Assembly (NCBI GenBank): GCA_009746045.1
Contig: RPFO01000138.1
Coordinates: 342,001 to 406,000, forward strand
Length of the DNA stretch: 64,000 bases
Direction of reading: 5' to 3'
DNA from: Mesostigma viride
Lineage: Eukaryota > Streptophyta > Mesostigmatophyceae > Mesostigmatales > Mesostigmataceae
The position numbers and the translations under genes were made by a program. This document shows, in pieces, positions 34,501 through 46,000 of this stretch. The notes beneath the pieces were generated by a model. The model searched no databases, was not told the origin of the DNA, and saw only the letters and a list, made by a program, of their open reading frames with translations. Every line of letters begins with the position of its first letter. The stretch's first letter is position 1.

Positions 34501-36198
34501 CCTGATCCCTTGGTCAAAGCTCTCGCGCAAGCTGGCCGCCCCACCCTCCTCTCGAGCCTCTTCCCCCTCGTCCTCCTGCTGACCCACGTCCCCGTGCCGG
34601 CCCTGCCTGGGTACCTGCGTGAAGGGGTCTGCCCAGCTGGCACCCGCATCCTCCCCCTCCCCCACTCCCCCCCCTGTAGAACCCGCCTCAATGATGGGGT
34701 TGCCCACGGCCCCAGAACCCGGATTACCCACCACGGTGGCCCGCTCCAGCCGACTGGATGTGGAACTGCTGCTGCCCGCACGGCTGCCACCGGCTGTCGG
34801 GAGGGACCCTGCCGCGTCGTGTATATGTGGGGCGCCCTCGTCCGCACCGCTTCTGCTGGCTCCCCCCCCACCGTCGGTGTTTATGCCAGCACGCCCCCTG
34901 CCCCGAATCACCTGCCCCAATGTCTCCTCTGACTCGCCGCCGTCATCCTCACGGCCATCCCCACCCGCACCTGCGGGGTCACTGTAGCCACCATCCCCAG
35001 AGGCCACGTGGTGCCCCGCCTGCGGCCGCACCGTGAATGGGTCGGCCCACGTGACGGCGTCGGCACCAGGGTCTTCTGGCTCCAGGCGCACCTTCCAGAA
35101 ACGAAGCGAGGACGCGGGGGGGGACGAAGCGGGCGGGGAAATACCGGCACTGCCAGGGGGGGGGGTCGCCCTGCTGGTTGCTACCCCCGTCCCCACCCGC
35201 GTGACCATGCCCATGTCACCAGGGCTGGCACCGGAACCTGTGGGTGGGCGGACATCACGGGGGGGCACGCTGCGTGGGGTGCCATCATTGGACAGGGTTG
35301 TCAGTGCCGGGCGCTGGTACCCAACACTGGTAGCTGCTGGATCCAATGGGCTGGAGGCAGCGGTGCTGGCAGACAGTGACACGCCAGCGCCTGGCAGCGC
35401 GGTCGCTGACCGTGGTTGTGGGGGGGAGGTGTCTCTAAACCGTGCATACCGCGAGGTGGCCATTGTCGTTGCCATCGTTGTGGCCGTGCCTCCTCCCGGT
35501 AGCCACGATGCTCCACTCCCCACCAAACCGCCTGGTTGCTGCCTGTTCGCACCGACCGTGGGAATGGGGATCGTTGCTGGCCGGATGGGGGATGTAGCCT
35601 CTGGCCCTCGCCCCAGGGACGTGGGACGCGGAGGCTTCCAGCGCTGCCCAGGGCGCCCCTGGCTACCTGCTGGCCGCGCCACGGAGACGGCAGCGGGGGT
35701 ACCGTATGCAGCATCCATGTCCTCAGACGCCAGGCCGTGCTCGTCATCGCTACTGCTGCCATCTGGCACTGCCCACGCGATGGAGGAGTCCTCCAATGCT
35801 TGCTCGCCCAGATCATGCGCTGGCAGGCCGGATGAATGTGCCTGGCCGTCGGCGTCTTCAGCAAGCCCAGCATAAACGTCATGTCCACCATCGTCACGCC
35901 CGTACGTGGAAAGCCTCTGCGCTGGACTGACGTCCGTGGATGTCAGTTTCACGGGGAGTGTCCTCGTCTTGAAGTGAAGAATGGAAGACCCCATCCAGAA
36001 GCCGATGCACGTCATGACGAGGATGGCGAGCACGCGGATGCGACTGACCCGCACACCTCGGCTGGGAGCCTTGTTGTGGTGCGCTGACGACTCTGGGTGA
36101 GCGACAAGGCGCTGTTGCTCTTGTGGTGGGGGAGGGCGCGGCGGCTCGGCACTCCTTTGCGGACGTGGCGTCGCCCATATGTTCTTGCGCCAATTCAT
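26106..36198 (-). CDS. GT47 exostosin-family glycosyltransferase with EGF-like modules (partly resolved model)
   Basis: A type II membrane protein: ATG at 36198, membrane segment near residues 55-75, then about 1000 residues of disordered Gly/Pro/Ser-rich stem (exon 1, to about 33050). Later exons carry EGF-like modules: one at about 32223-32310 (CAPGCSTHGSCNELLGRCDC), a Cys cluster near 31360-31420, one at about 30940-31045, and one formed across the junction of 30887-31434 with 28209-29971 (ending FCHCNAGYFGADC). The exostosin domain follows: LYIYDLPPLFNT, EEADLFVVPLW, DHVFVSAGDYGRCEGF, CFAPYQDIVVPP, SVFCVVPQGRAWDW and SILYGC. A last exon at about 26106-26488 gives PFESLLPYERFSLRL and a final helix. 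GT47 enzymes build cell-wall or surface glycans in the Golgi. Unresolved: the frame change near 32960-33050, the donor after 32170, one small exon between 26488 and 28209, and the C-terminus. Confidence 0.8.
26918..27095 (+). repeat. 14-bp minisatellite in GT47 intron
   Basis: Tandem units of the type CTATATGCAACCTG with CTATATTC variants, about a dozen copies, lying between the last and preceding recognised GT47 exons. Confidence 0.85.
28380..28850 (-). other. Acidic/serine low-complexity insertion inside the GT47 domain
   Basis: Within exon 28209-29971, Asp/Glu/Ser-rich repeats, including a run of nine Ser codons near 28490-28520 and a charged Glu/Lys/Arg helix, separate the CFAPYQDIVVPP motif from the SVFCVVPQG motif. 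The family normally has these closer together, so this is probably a surface loop expansion. The frame stays open, which argues that it is translated. Confidence 0.65.
30340..30891 (-). repeat. 26-bp minisatellite, about 21 copies, anchored on a GT47 donor
   Basis: On the coding (minus) strand the exon ends AACCAGCGGGGAAG and the donor is GTGGGT. Each following unit reads GTGGGTGGCAGCAAGCAGCG then GGGGAG, so exon end and donor recur every 26 bp. Frames through it (Trp/Val/Ala/Ser or Leu/Pro/Cys repeats) on both strands are artefacts. The true exon end at 30887 is supported because joining to 29971 restores a complete EGF-like module. Confidence 0.88.
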
Positions 36199-37079
36199 TC
36201 CGCAGCATCTGAAATGCTTCCACGGAAGTTATGCAACCTTATTCCCCCCTCAATCTCACTTTGCATCCTGTCTGCATTCTATATAATCGATAATTCCTGT
36301 TTACTCATGGTAGGATCATTGGGGGTACCCATACCATGAACTGCTTCAGGACAAAGCCGCTCAATTGACAGCAATGCCAGCTTAGGCAACAAACATGCAC
36401 GGTGATTGGCTTCGATAATCGCGCTGCAACGACCATCCCACCCAACCCTGAGCAGCGGGGTCTCGCCCAAGGATACGCACGCGCTCTCTCGCTTCGCAAA
36501 ACAACCGGGGAAGGTGGCTGATATTTACGACAAAAAAATGAATGGCATCTTCCCGACCATTAAGCAACAGCAAGCGGCCATAGCTGCGTGATTCTTCTTG
36601 GCCGTTCCTGAAGGTGCCATCTGGCAGCGTTGCAACGCGACGAGTACTCTAATCGTACGGTAATACGGCTATTGACGTACGGATATCGTACAACATATTA
36701 GTGCTAATAGTGCTCCGCCCGTCCAGGTATTTTGCTGACGCTGATGCTATCAACTCCGTCACATGCTACGGAGTACGATTTGTGCTCCACGATGCCACGA
36801 AAGCCAGCAGGCAAAATCACAGTAAACTATAAAGTGACAGCGACAAAACATTACAGAACCTGTTCCTGCGCATGATTACGCACGATTACCGTAGTCCCGG
36901 AAGCTATGGAGTAGTCCAGGCAGTGCATTTGAGATAGCTGCTTTTTCCCGTTTATCGCGTGCAGGGGATGCCTTTCATGGTCAATTGAGTAGTTGGCAAA
37001 AATGGGCATGGACTAATTACGGGGTAGTCAGTGCATTGCGTTTGTAGACTACTTTGTACACCCCGGTTAAATTGCAGCG
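36199..37079. promoter_or_regulatory. Divergent intergenic region between GT47 and SPOT1-like genes
   Basis: The two genes start 881 bp apart and point away from each other, so both promoters should lie here. It is AT-richer than the exons, and no core promoter motif can be called. GT47 and the SPOT1-like protein both enter the secretory pathway, so shared regulation is possible but unproven. Confidence 0.4.
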
Positions 37080-40000
37080 ATGCGTCTTTCGATGGCAATC
37101 TCTTGGCCCGCATTTTGGCTAGGGCTTTCCGCCTTCCTGGTAAGACACTTCAGCAGCGGAGAACATGATATTTTTGAAATAAACAAGTTCAGCCGTTTAG
37201 ATGTGTGTCCAAAGTGTCTTGGGCTAGGTGGCGTTTCGTTTGGTAAAGAATGGACTGCTCAACGGCACTGCCAGTTAGCGTTGGCCTCCTCTACTTGGTA
37301 TGGGGTCTCTTAGCCATCCCTAGGTGCTTTGAATCGCAAGGGCTGTCTGCTTATTGCTTTGCCACGCTTCTGCTGTTTCGGGCCGGCTCTGGCTAACGGG
37401 CGAAATTCGGCGCAGTTGGTCGCGCTGGCGGACAACAAACCCGACCTGGATAAGCTCAAAGCGGAGAGATTAAAAAAGGTTGGGTCCGTCCGGACCATGC
37501 TGCCATCATTTTTCGACCTGGGCGAGAATCCGCTGTTGTGGGAGAATGACATTCTCTCTCGAGGTACGGCGACCCTTGTGGTCTGGACTGCGTCCCGTCC
37601 TCGTGCGGGCCATCGCTGTTCTGTGTAGGGTTTATCGACATGTCGTACCCTTCATGGTCTACCTGCCAGGTTGCATGCTGGTATTGCCTCCTTTGTGCTA
37701 TCAGTTCCCTTGGTGTAAGACACCCACGACCAAACACAGGCAGGCTGTTAGTTAGCCCTTAGTTACTAGTTAGTTAGTTAGCCCGCCATCCCCCCTTGCT
37801 TGCGTCCAGGGATTTAATTGGCACTGACCACTCTCGGCCAGCCTCGTCTTGTTGTGCATAATTGTTTATGTCAGGTACTCTGTTGCCCCCACAACTGTCT
37901 GCCAAGTCCGGCGTCCCCTTGCATACATCCCCTTCTAAGCGCTTCTTTGCTCCTTCTGTCTTGCTTGCTCTTACCTGCACGTTGTGACGGTCTCGCATCA
38001 TGCGCAGTCTTTGAAGGGCAGAAGGAGGGTGGCGGCCCCAACGAGAAGGAGGTGTACGTCCGCGCTGGTACGTGCCCAGCGTGACTTGGGTGCCACCACG
38101 CATGTGCACGCCACCAGGCATGTGCACGCCACCACGCATGTGCACGCCACCACGCATGTGCAAGCCACCAGCATGTGCCATCTGTCAGCCGTGCGCCTGT
38201 TTTCCCCTCAGCTTTCATGCAGGCTAAGAAAAAGAAGTGCTTGTTGTCAATGCTAGAGGCTAGTGGTTTGTGCTGACTTAGACGCACTTAGGCGCTGCAG
38301 ACTGGCAGGCGATGGCCATGGTGGTTCTGCGGGCACATCCTGGTGCCATGGACCCGCGGTCGCTGTGTCCAACGTCATGCAGCGGCACTAGGAAAACGGG
38401 TCAAAGTCTTTCGCCTGGCTCGGGGTGGGTGGAAATCTGTTGCGTGGCTTACCATCAGCGACATGCTGGACCGTTTTAAACGTCCTGAAATGGCGCCACT
38501 CGTTGTGTGTCCACCTGTTGGTCCACCATGTCCTTTTGCCTTTACGCCCTGGCTGTCCCCCTGGCAGGAAACATCGCCACGTACCTGGGCCTGTCCCCCG
38601 TGGAAGAGATCCACCTGCCGCTGCCCATCAACCTCATCTTCGTGGGGTTCAACGGGGATGCCAATGGAAGTGAGTAGCAACTAGTAGTAAGTAGTAGTGG
38701 CGTATGGCGTGCTGCAGGTGCCAGCATTATAGGTGGTTGTAAACCCTAAAACCTTTTAACCCCCTCACCACCCACACCTGCAAACACCTAAACCTGTAAT
38801 ATACAAGGACAAGCAACAAAAAAAAAACTCTAAACCCCGAACCCACAACCCCCCTAAATCCTAAACCTCTTCATCTCCAAACCCTTCAACCCTAACCCCT
38901 AAACTTCTAGTAAACCATATAAACCCTTAAAAAAAGGATCCTCCAAACCCCTTTACTTCAGACCTTTAAAACCCCTTTACCTCTGATAAACAAGAACTGT
39001 GAGAAGAAAAGCCCTGTAAACCCCTAAGCCCGTAAATCATTAAGCCGTAAAAGCTCTAAACCCCTACAGCCCTAAACCTGCAATAGCGAGCTAGATTGTG
39101 ACACGTGCAAAGGTCCATATGGTTGGGGAACAAGCTTGTTCCCCGCACCTGCACGGGTCATGGCTGGAGAGGAAGGTTGTTCCCTGCACGTGCAGGGGGT
39201 ACTTTGAACCCATGGCGTATTCCATGAATTGCACATGGGTTTGGGGACCGTTCACCCATCACTCGCGCACTTTGTTGGGGAGACACGGAGAGCAGTAACC
39301 AAAACAGTTAGTTACTGTGTACGTGCAGCCATGTGTGATGCGTTATCTGCGGCATGAATTCGTTGCATGTGGGTTTGGCGACATGTTAATAGTAGATAAA
39401 TGAAACAAATCAGCTGTGCACAAGCTTTTAAAGCAGTGAACGGCGATGCCTGCCTTGTGTGGCCGACTGGCCGTGCGTATCCTGCAACGGATCAACCTCT
39501 GTTGCCCACCCTTGGACCCAAGAGCACTTTTTATGCTGAAAAGCTTTTGGGTTGTATTGTTGGTTCCACATGCCCCACAAATGCCACAAGTGGCACTGGG
39601 TCCCCCAGACAGGCACAGTTTGCACGTGGTCAACAAAATGAAAGTATTTAACCTAGGGCTCGGAGGCTTTTCCACAAGTCTGGGCTGTCTTCCTTCCCCT
39701 TAGTGAGGGCGGCCATCATGCATGTGCCCCCCGCCGCTCCTACGCGGTCGCTTCCACGTGTTTGAATTCGCTGATGCGTCGGAAAAATCGAACAGCTGTG
39801 TAAGTGATCGGTTTGCCATAAGTGATCGGATTTGTAAGTGATCGGTTTCCTTTTTTTTTTTCCCGAACCTGCACCGCCATTCCCCATTTTAACAGACAAC
39901 GCAATACCGCTTGCCGATTGGGAATATGTGAAAGGAACGGGAATTGGTGACAGACCGTAACTCCGGTGACCAAACCACTACCGGCAGCGCAGATTGCCCA

Positions 40001-43000
40001 TAAAATTCCGACCCGAAATGTGTGTTTTTAATAGTAACAGGCTGGTAACAAAGATGTTACTTGGGCATCGAGCGTCCGACACACGTGTGCAGCTGCTTCC
40101 GCCCGCCTAGCATCAGAATTCATTTCCAGTCTGGATCCTCCCCACCACTAGACATCATGAAGGCATGACGCTGAGTGCACCACAGCCTAAGTTTCCAGGC
40201 CGCGCCAACCAGCGGACTTGATGTGACGTAAAAGGTGTTTCACTCGTAATAGTCACAGCGTCGCGCAGATAGGTTTTGTAAAATGCAAGTAAAATCTGAA
40301 GGCAGCTTCGACATTGGCATCATACCTTTTCCCACTTTGTAACAGCCATTCATCTAACAAGTGAACATGGCAGCAGAAGTTTGTGTGTTTGGTTACTACA
40401 GTCAGCCAGCTGGAAGTCAATAACACTTGACACTAAGTTTAAAATTATCAGCGTGCGGCCGATGTGACCGTCATTCTGCTCCTTCCATTGTGGTGCCCCA
40501 CAAACTACGCCTCGTTCTAATTGCATTAGTGATGGCAGTGTCATTAATGGCAATCAGCCCAGACGCTCGTCGGTTGGCGGACGGCACACTCTACACTAAC
40601 CCCTTGTGTCCTATGACCGATCGCACCCTCCCATTGGGTGTACATCCGCGATCTGAGCTCATCCCCTGTACCTTGGCCTTTCACTCCGATTGGTCCACCC
40701 CCTGCCCCCCCTTCGTCTCCCGCTTTGGCCCCCCTCTCCTGCCCCCCTCTTTGTCCCCCTCTCCTGCCCCCCCCCTTTGGCCCCATCCTCTCCTCCGCCA
40801 GAGCTCAAGGTGGACGAAAATGAGCTCAACTATTGGTTCGAGCACCTGGACCACATCATCCAGCACACACGCGTGCCGGTGTCCCGCATGCAGCCGCTGT
40901 CGCACCACGAGCTGCCGTGGCTGCCGCCACCGCGCACTGAGGGCAACGATCACAGCCTGCCGCTGCGAAGTCCCACCTACTACAAGTGAGCTGCGCACAG
41001 TGTGCTTGCCCCACCCACAAGTGAGCTGCGCACGGTGTGCTTGCCCCACCTACGGCAAGTGTGCGCAGATATCACAGGGACATGTGCTCTGATGGGCAGA
41101 TGTAGTGGACGGCGAGACGTCAACCACAGCGTTGGGGGATGTTTTGCCGTGAGAGGATTGGATATGGTGCCGGCACGGAACAGCTTGGAGATTGTGGTAC
41201 TGATGTCGGGCGCTTTTGTCTCCTTTGGCAGCCCTTGTTTACTGCTGGGTGGGCGCGCATGCATTGGGCGCTAAACCCATCCCCTGTTGCCCTTGTTTAC
41301 TGCTGGGTGGGCGCGCATGCATTGGGCGCTAAACCCATCCCCTGTTGCCCTTGTTTACTGCTGGGTGGGCGCGCATGCATTGGGCGCTAAACCCATCCCC
41401 TGTTGCCCTTGTTTACTGCTGGGTGGGCGCGCATGCATTGGGTGCTAAACCCATCCCCTGTTGCCCTTGTTTACTGCTGGGTGGGCGCGCATGCATTGGG
41501 TGCTAAACCCATCCCCTGTTGCCCTTGTTTACTGCTGGGTGGGCGCGCATGCATTGGGCGCGCATGCATTGGGTGCTAAACCCATCCCCTGTTGCCCTTG
41601 TTTACTGCTGGGTGGGCGCGCATGCATCGGGCGCTAAACCCATCCCCTGTTGCCCTTGTTTACTGCTGGGTGGGCGCGCATGCATTGGGCGCTAAACCCA
41701 TCCCCTGTTGCCCTTGTTTACTGCTGGGTGGGCGCGCATGCATTGGGCGCTAAACCCATCCCCTGTTGCCCTTGTTTACTGCTGGGTGGGCGCGCATGCA
41801 TTGGGCGCGCATGCATTGGGTGCTAAACCCATCCCCTGCTGCCCTTGTTTACTGCTGGGTGGGCGCGCATGCATTGGGCGCTAAACCCATCCCCTGTTGC
41901 CCTTGTTTACTGCTGGGTGGGCGCACATGCATTGGGCGCGCATGCATCGGGTGCTAAACCCATCCCCTGTTGCCCTTGTTTACTGCTGGGTGGGCGCGCA
42001 TGCATTGGGCGCTAAACCCATCCCCTGTTGCCCTTGTTTACTGCTGGGTGGGCGCGCATGCATTGGGTGCTAAACCCATCCCCTGTTGCCCTTGTTTACT
42101 GCTGGGTGGGCGCGCATGCATTGGGCGCTAAACCCATCCCCTGCTGCCCTTGTTTACTGCTGGGTGGGCGCGCATGCATTGGGTGCTAAACCCATCCCCT
42201 GTTGCCCTTGTTTACTGCTGGGTGGGCGCGCATGCATCGGGTGCTAAACCCATCCCCTGTTGCCCTTGTTGACTGCTGGGTGGGCGCGCATGCATCGGGT
42301 GCTAAACCCATCCCCTGTTGCCCTTGTTTACTGCTGGGTGGGCGCGCATGCATTGGGCGCTAAACCCATCCCCTGTTGCCCTTGTTTACTGCTGGGTGGG
42401 CGCGCATGCATTGGGTGCTAAACCCATCCCCTGTTGCCCTTGTTTACTGCTGGGTGGGCGCGCATGCATCGGGTGCTAAACCCATCCCCTGTTGCCCTTG
42501 TTTACTGCTGGGTGGGCGCGCATGCATCGGGTGCTAAACCCATCCCCTGTTGCCCTTGTTTACTGCTGGGTGGGCGCGCATGCATTGGGCGCTAAACCCA
42601 TCCCCTGTTGCCCTTGTTTACTGCTGGGTGGGCGCGCATGCATCGGGTGCTAAACCCATCCCCTGTTGCCCTTGTTTACTGCTGGGTGGGCGCGCATGCA
42701 TCGGGTGCTAAACCCATCCCCTGTTGCCCTTGTTTACTGCTGGGTGGGCGCGCATGCATTGGGTGCTAAACCCATCCCCTGTTGCCCTTGTTTACTGCTG
42801 GGTGGGCGCGCATGCATTGGGTGCTAAACCCATCCCCTGTTGCCCTTGTTTACTGCTGGGTGGGCGCGCATGCATCGGGTGCTAAACCCATCCCCTGTTG
42901 CCCTTGTTTACTGCTGGGTGGGCGCGCATGCATTGGGCGCTAAACCCATCCCCTGCTGCCCTTGTTTACTGCTGGGTGGGCGCGCATGCATTGGGCGCTA

Positions 43001-46000
43001 AACCCATCCCCTGCTGCCCTTGTTTACTGCTGGGTGGGCGCGCATGCATTGGGCGCGCATGCATTGGGTGCTAAACCCATCCCCTGTTGCCCTTGTTTAC
43101 TGCTGGGTGGACGCGCATGCATTGGGTGCTAAACCCATCCCCTGTTGCCCTTGTTTACTGCTGGGTGGGCGCGCATGCATCGGGTGCTAAACCCATCCCC
43201 TGTTGCCCTTGTTTACTGCTGGGTGGGCGCGCATGCATTGGGTGCTAAACCCATCCCCTGTTGCCCTTGTTTACTGCTGGGTGGACGCGCATGCATTGGG
43301 TGCTAAACCCATCCCCTGCTGCCCTTGTTTACTGCTGGGTGGGCGCGCATGCATTGGGCGCTAAACCCATCCCCTGCTGCCCTTGTTTACTGCTGGGTGG
43401 GCGCGCATGCATTGGGTGCTAAACCCATCCCCTGTTGCCCTTGTTTACTGCTGGGTGGGCGCGCATGCATCGGGTGCTAAACCCATCCCCTGTTGCCCTT
43501 GTTTACTGCTGGGTGGGCGCGCATGCATCGGGTGCTAAACCCATCCCCTGTTGCCCTTGTTTACTGCTGGGTGGGCGCGCATGCATCGGGTGCTAAACCC
43601 ATCCCCTGCTGCCCTTGTTTACTGCTGGGTGGGCGCGCATGCATTGGGCGCTAAACCCATCCCCTGCTGCCCTTGTTTACTGCTGGGTGGGCGCGCATGC
43701 ATTGGGCGCTAAACCCATCCCCTGCTGCCCTTGTTTACTGCTGGGTGGGCGCGCATGCATTGGGTGCTAAACCCATCCCCTGTTGCCCTTGTTTACTGCT
43801 GGGTGGGCGCGCATGCATTGGGCGCGCATGCATTGGGTGCTAAACCCATCCCCTGTTGCCCTTGTTTACTGCTGGGTGGGCGCGCATGCATTGGGCGCGC
43901 ATGCATCGGGTGCTAAACCCATCCCCTGTTGCCCTTGTTTACTGCTGGGTGGGCGCGCATGCATTGGGTGCTAAACCCATCCCCTGTTGCCCTTGTTTAC
44001 TGCTGGGTGGGCGCGCATGCATTGGGTGCTAAACCCATCCCCTGTTGCCCTTGTTTACTGCTGGGTGGGCGCGCATGCATCGGGTGCTAAACCCATCCCC
44101 TGTTGCCCTTGTTTACTGCTGGGTGGGCGCGCATGCATTGGGCGCTAAACCCATCCCCTGTTGCCCTTGTTTACTGCTGGGTGGGCGCGCATGCACTGGG
44201 CGCTAAACCCATCCCCTGTTGCCCTTGTTTACTGCTGGGTGGGCGCGCATGCATTGGGTGCTAAACCCATCCCCTGTTGCCCTTGTTTACTGCTGGGTGG
44301 GCGCGCATGCATTGGGCGCTAAACCCATCCCCTGTTGCCCTTGTTTACTGCTGGGTGGGCGCGCATGCATTGGGCGCGCATGCATTGGGTGCTAAACCCA
44401 TCCCCTGCTGCCCCCCATTGTGGCGAGACGGTACGCATGCGATCTCGCACAGCGCCGTTTGCTTGGGCTCACCCCGGGCCAGTATGTTTTTCCAGCCTGC
44501 AATCCTCCCTTGCTGACAGGTTGAATGCGTGCTGACTCCAAGCGTGCCGACACGCTACCTTGTTGTTATGTGGAAACCCTTCACGCACCACGCCCTATCG
44601 AAATCCCTTGAGCTAGCGTGCATTAAGTATTAGAATTTTCACGCCATCCCACCCCACACCCATCCCCTGCCACCCCTCCACCGCACACTCCCCATCTGCT
44701 GCGACGGCGCGCCCCTTCCCCCTTTCCCCCCCAGCGTGTCCTGCCACGTGCTGGGTCTGGGCCCTGCGGTGGCAGAACTGATCGCGGACGCCCTCAAGGT
44801 GTTCTCCCGACCCATTGACCCGCGCGCGGCCGCCAATGCAAACAAGGCGGTGGGCGCCCCCCCCCCAGCGCGCCAGGTGGACCTGCGCAAGTTCGAGGCG
44901 TTGCTGAACACATTCCTCAGCCATCTCGACCTGGACGAGGCGTACAACATCTTCGTGCTCAACCCACTGGTGACTGATGCAAGCCCGCTGTACGGCTACC
45001 GGTGGGGCTACTCGGCCGAGGAGGCGGCGTACCTGGCGGAGGTGAGCCGGTGACCTTGGCACGCATCAGGGTGAAAGGCATTCTTGGTGCATGAGAAAAC
45101 TCACTTGGACTTCAACCCCCGTTAGACTAAAGATCATGAAGCAGCAAGGTCACCTGCACTGGTGACAGGTGCACGGCACAAGGTGCTTTCTTGCGCCTGG
45201 TGCTGGTAGTATATATTCATAGTCATCCACAATAGACTAGTTGTAGGTGGCTTTACCCACTTTCTGTTTGTGGCAAAGCAGGGGCTGACGTGGTTGCATG
45301 GGGCGCGTCTCGCAGATGTAGGGATTAGATTTCTAGGAGAAGCTAAATGAGATAACGAAGTCAGATCATGCCTGCCTCTGACCACCGCGTAGTTGCCATG
45401 AGCCCCATCCCTGTGCATCCCCACCGAGGATGATGTAGTGGGACCTTCCAGCGCATCTCTGTGCCGCGTGCGACAATGCTGCCAGGTCAACAGGCTGAGG
45501 GGGATCCGTGGGCCATGCGCCGCCACAGAAGGTTCTGCCCGACGCCCTGATGCGCTTGGTTGAGCTTGTCCTGCTGCTGTTTCTGCGTGCCTCCACCCTG
45601 ATGCCACCACCCTGATGCCACCACCGTGGGTGCCTCCACCTTGATGCTGGATACCGCCACCCGCAGCGTCCGGACGTCGCCCAGTTGCTGGCGGACCGCT
45701 ACCGTCACCGCGAAGTCAATAAGCCACCAGGTGAGTCTGTGCATCATGGCTCCTCATCGCGGCGCTGCAGACCATGCGCATGCTGGCTGCTACTAGCAGA
45801 CTGGTCAGGGCATGCTGCTACTGACAGCTGCATCGGACATGTTGGTGGTGTGCCGATGCCAGCATACGCCTCAGCACACGAGTCTCCTCCGGGTCCGAGT
45901 GGAGCAAGTCCCGTGACAAGCTCTTGTGTGCATCTGTTTCTGGTACATTCGTTGTGACTGGGTATGCGGCTGGTCCCTGGTGTACTGATCGTGATGGCCT

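Noticed and set aside
33047-35930. Plus-strand frames of up to 286 codons opposite GT47 exon 1
   Set aside because: GC-rich antisense shadows without motifs; the minus frame is continuous for over 1000 codons and starts with a membrane anchor.
37314-37415. Alternative, longer SPOT1-like exon 2 starting at 37314
   Set aside because: It is also in phase, but it would place a second hydrophobic segment before the mature protein. The acceptor at 37415 has a CTAAC branch-like site and gives a clean signal peptide. RNA data could reverse this.
38735-39090. Chromosome end
   Set aside because: The telomere-like words are degenerate and lie between exons 4 and 5 of one gene, so they are internal.
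41232-44412. CRISPR array (regular direct repeats)
   Set aside because: Units are contiguous with no unique spacers, and the context is a eukaryotic intron. The same applies to the 67-bp array at 13904.
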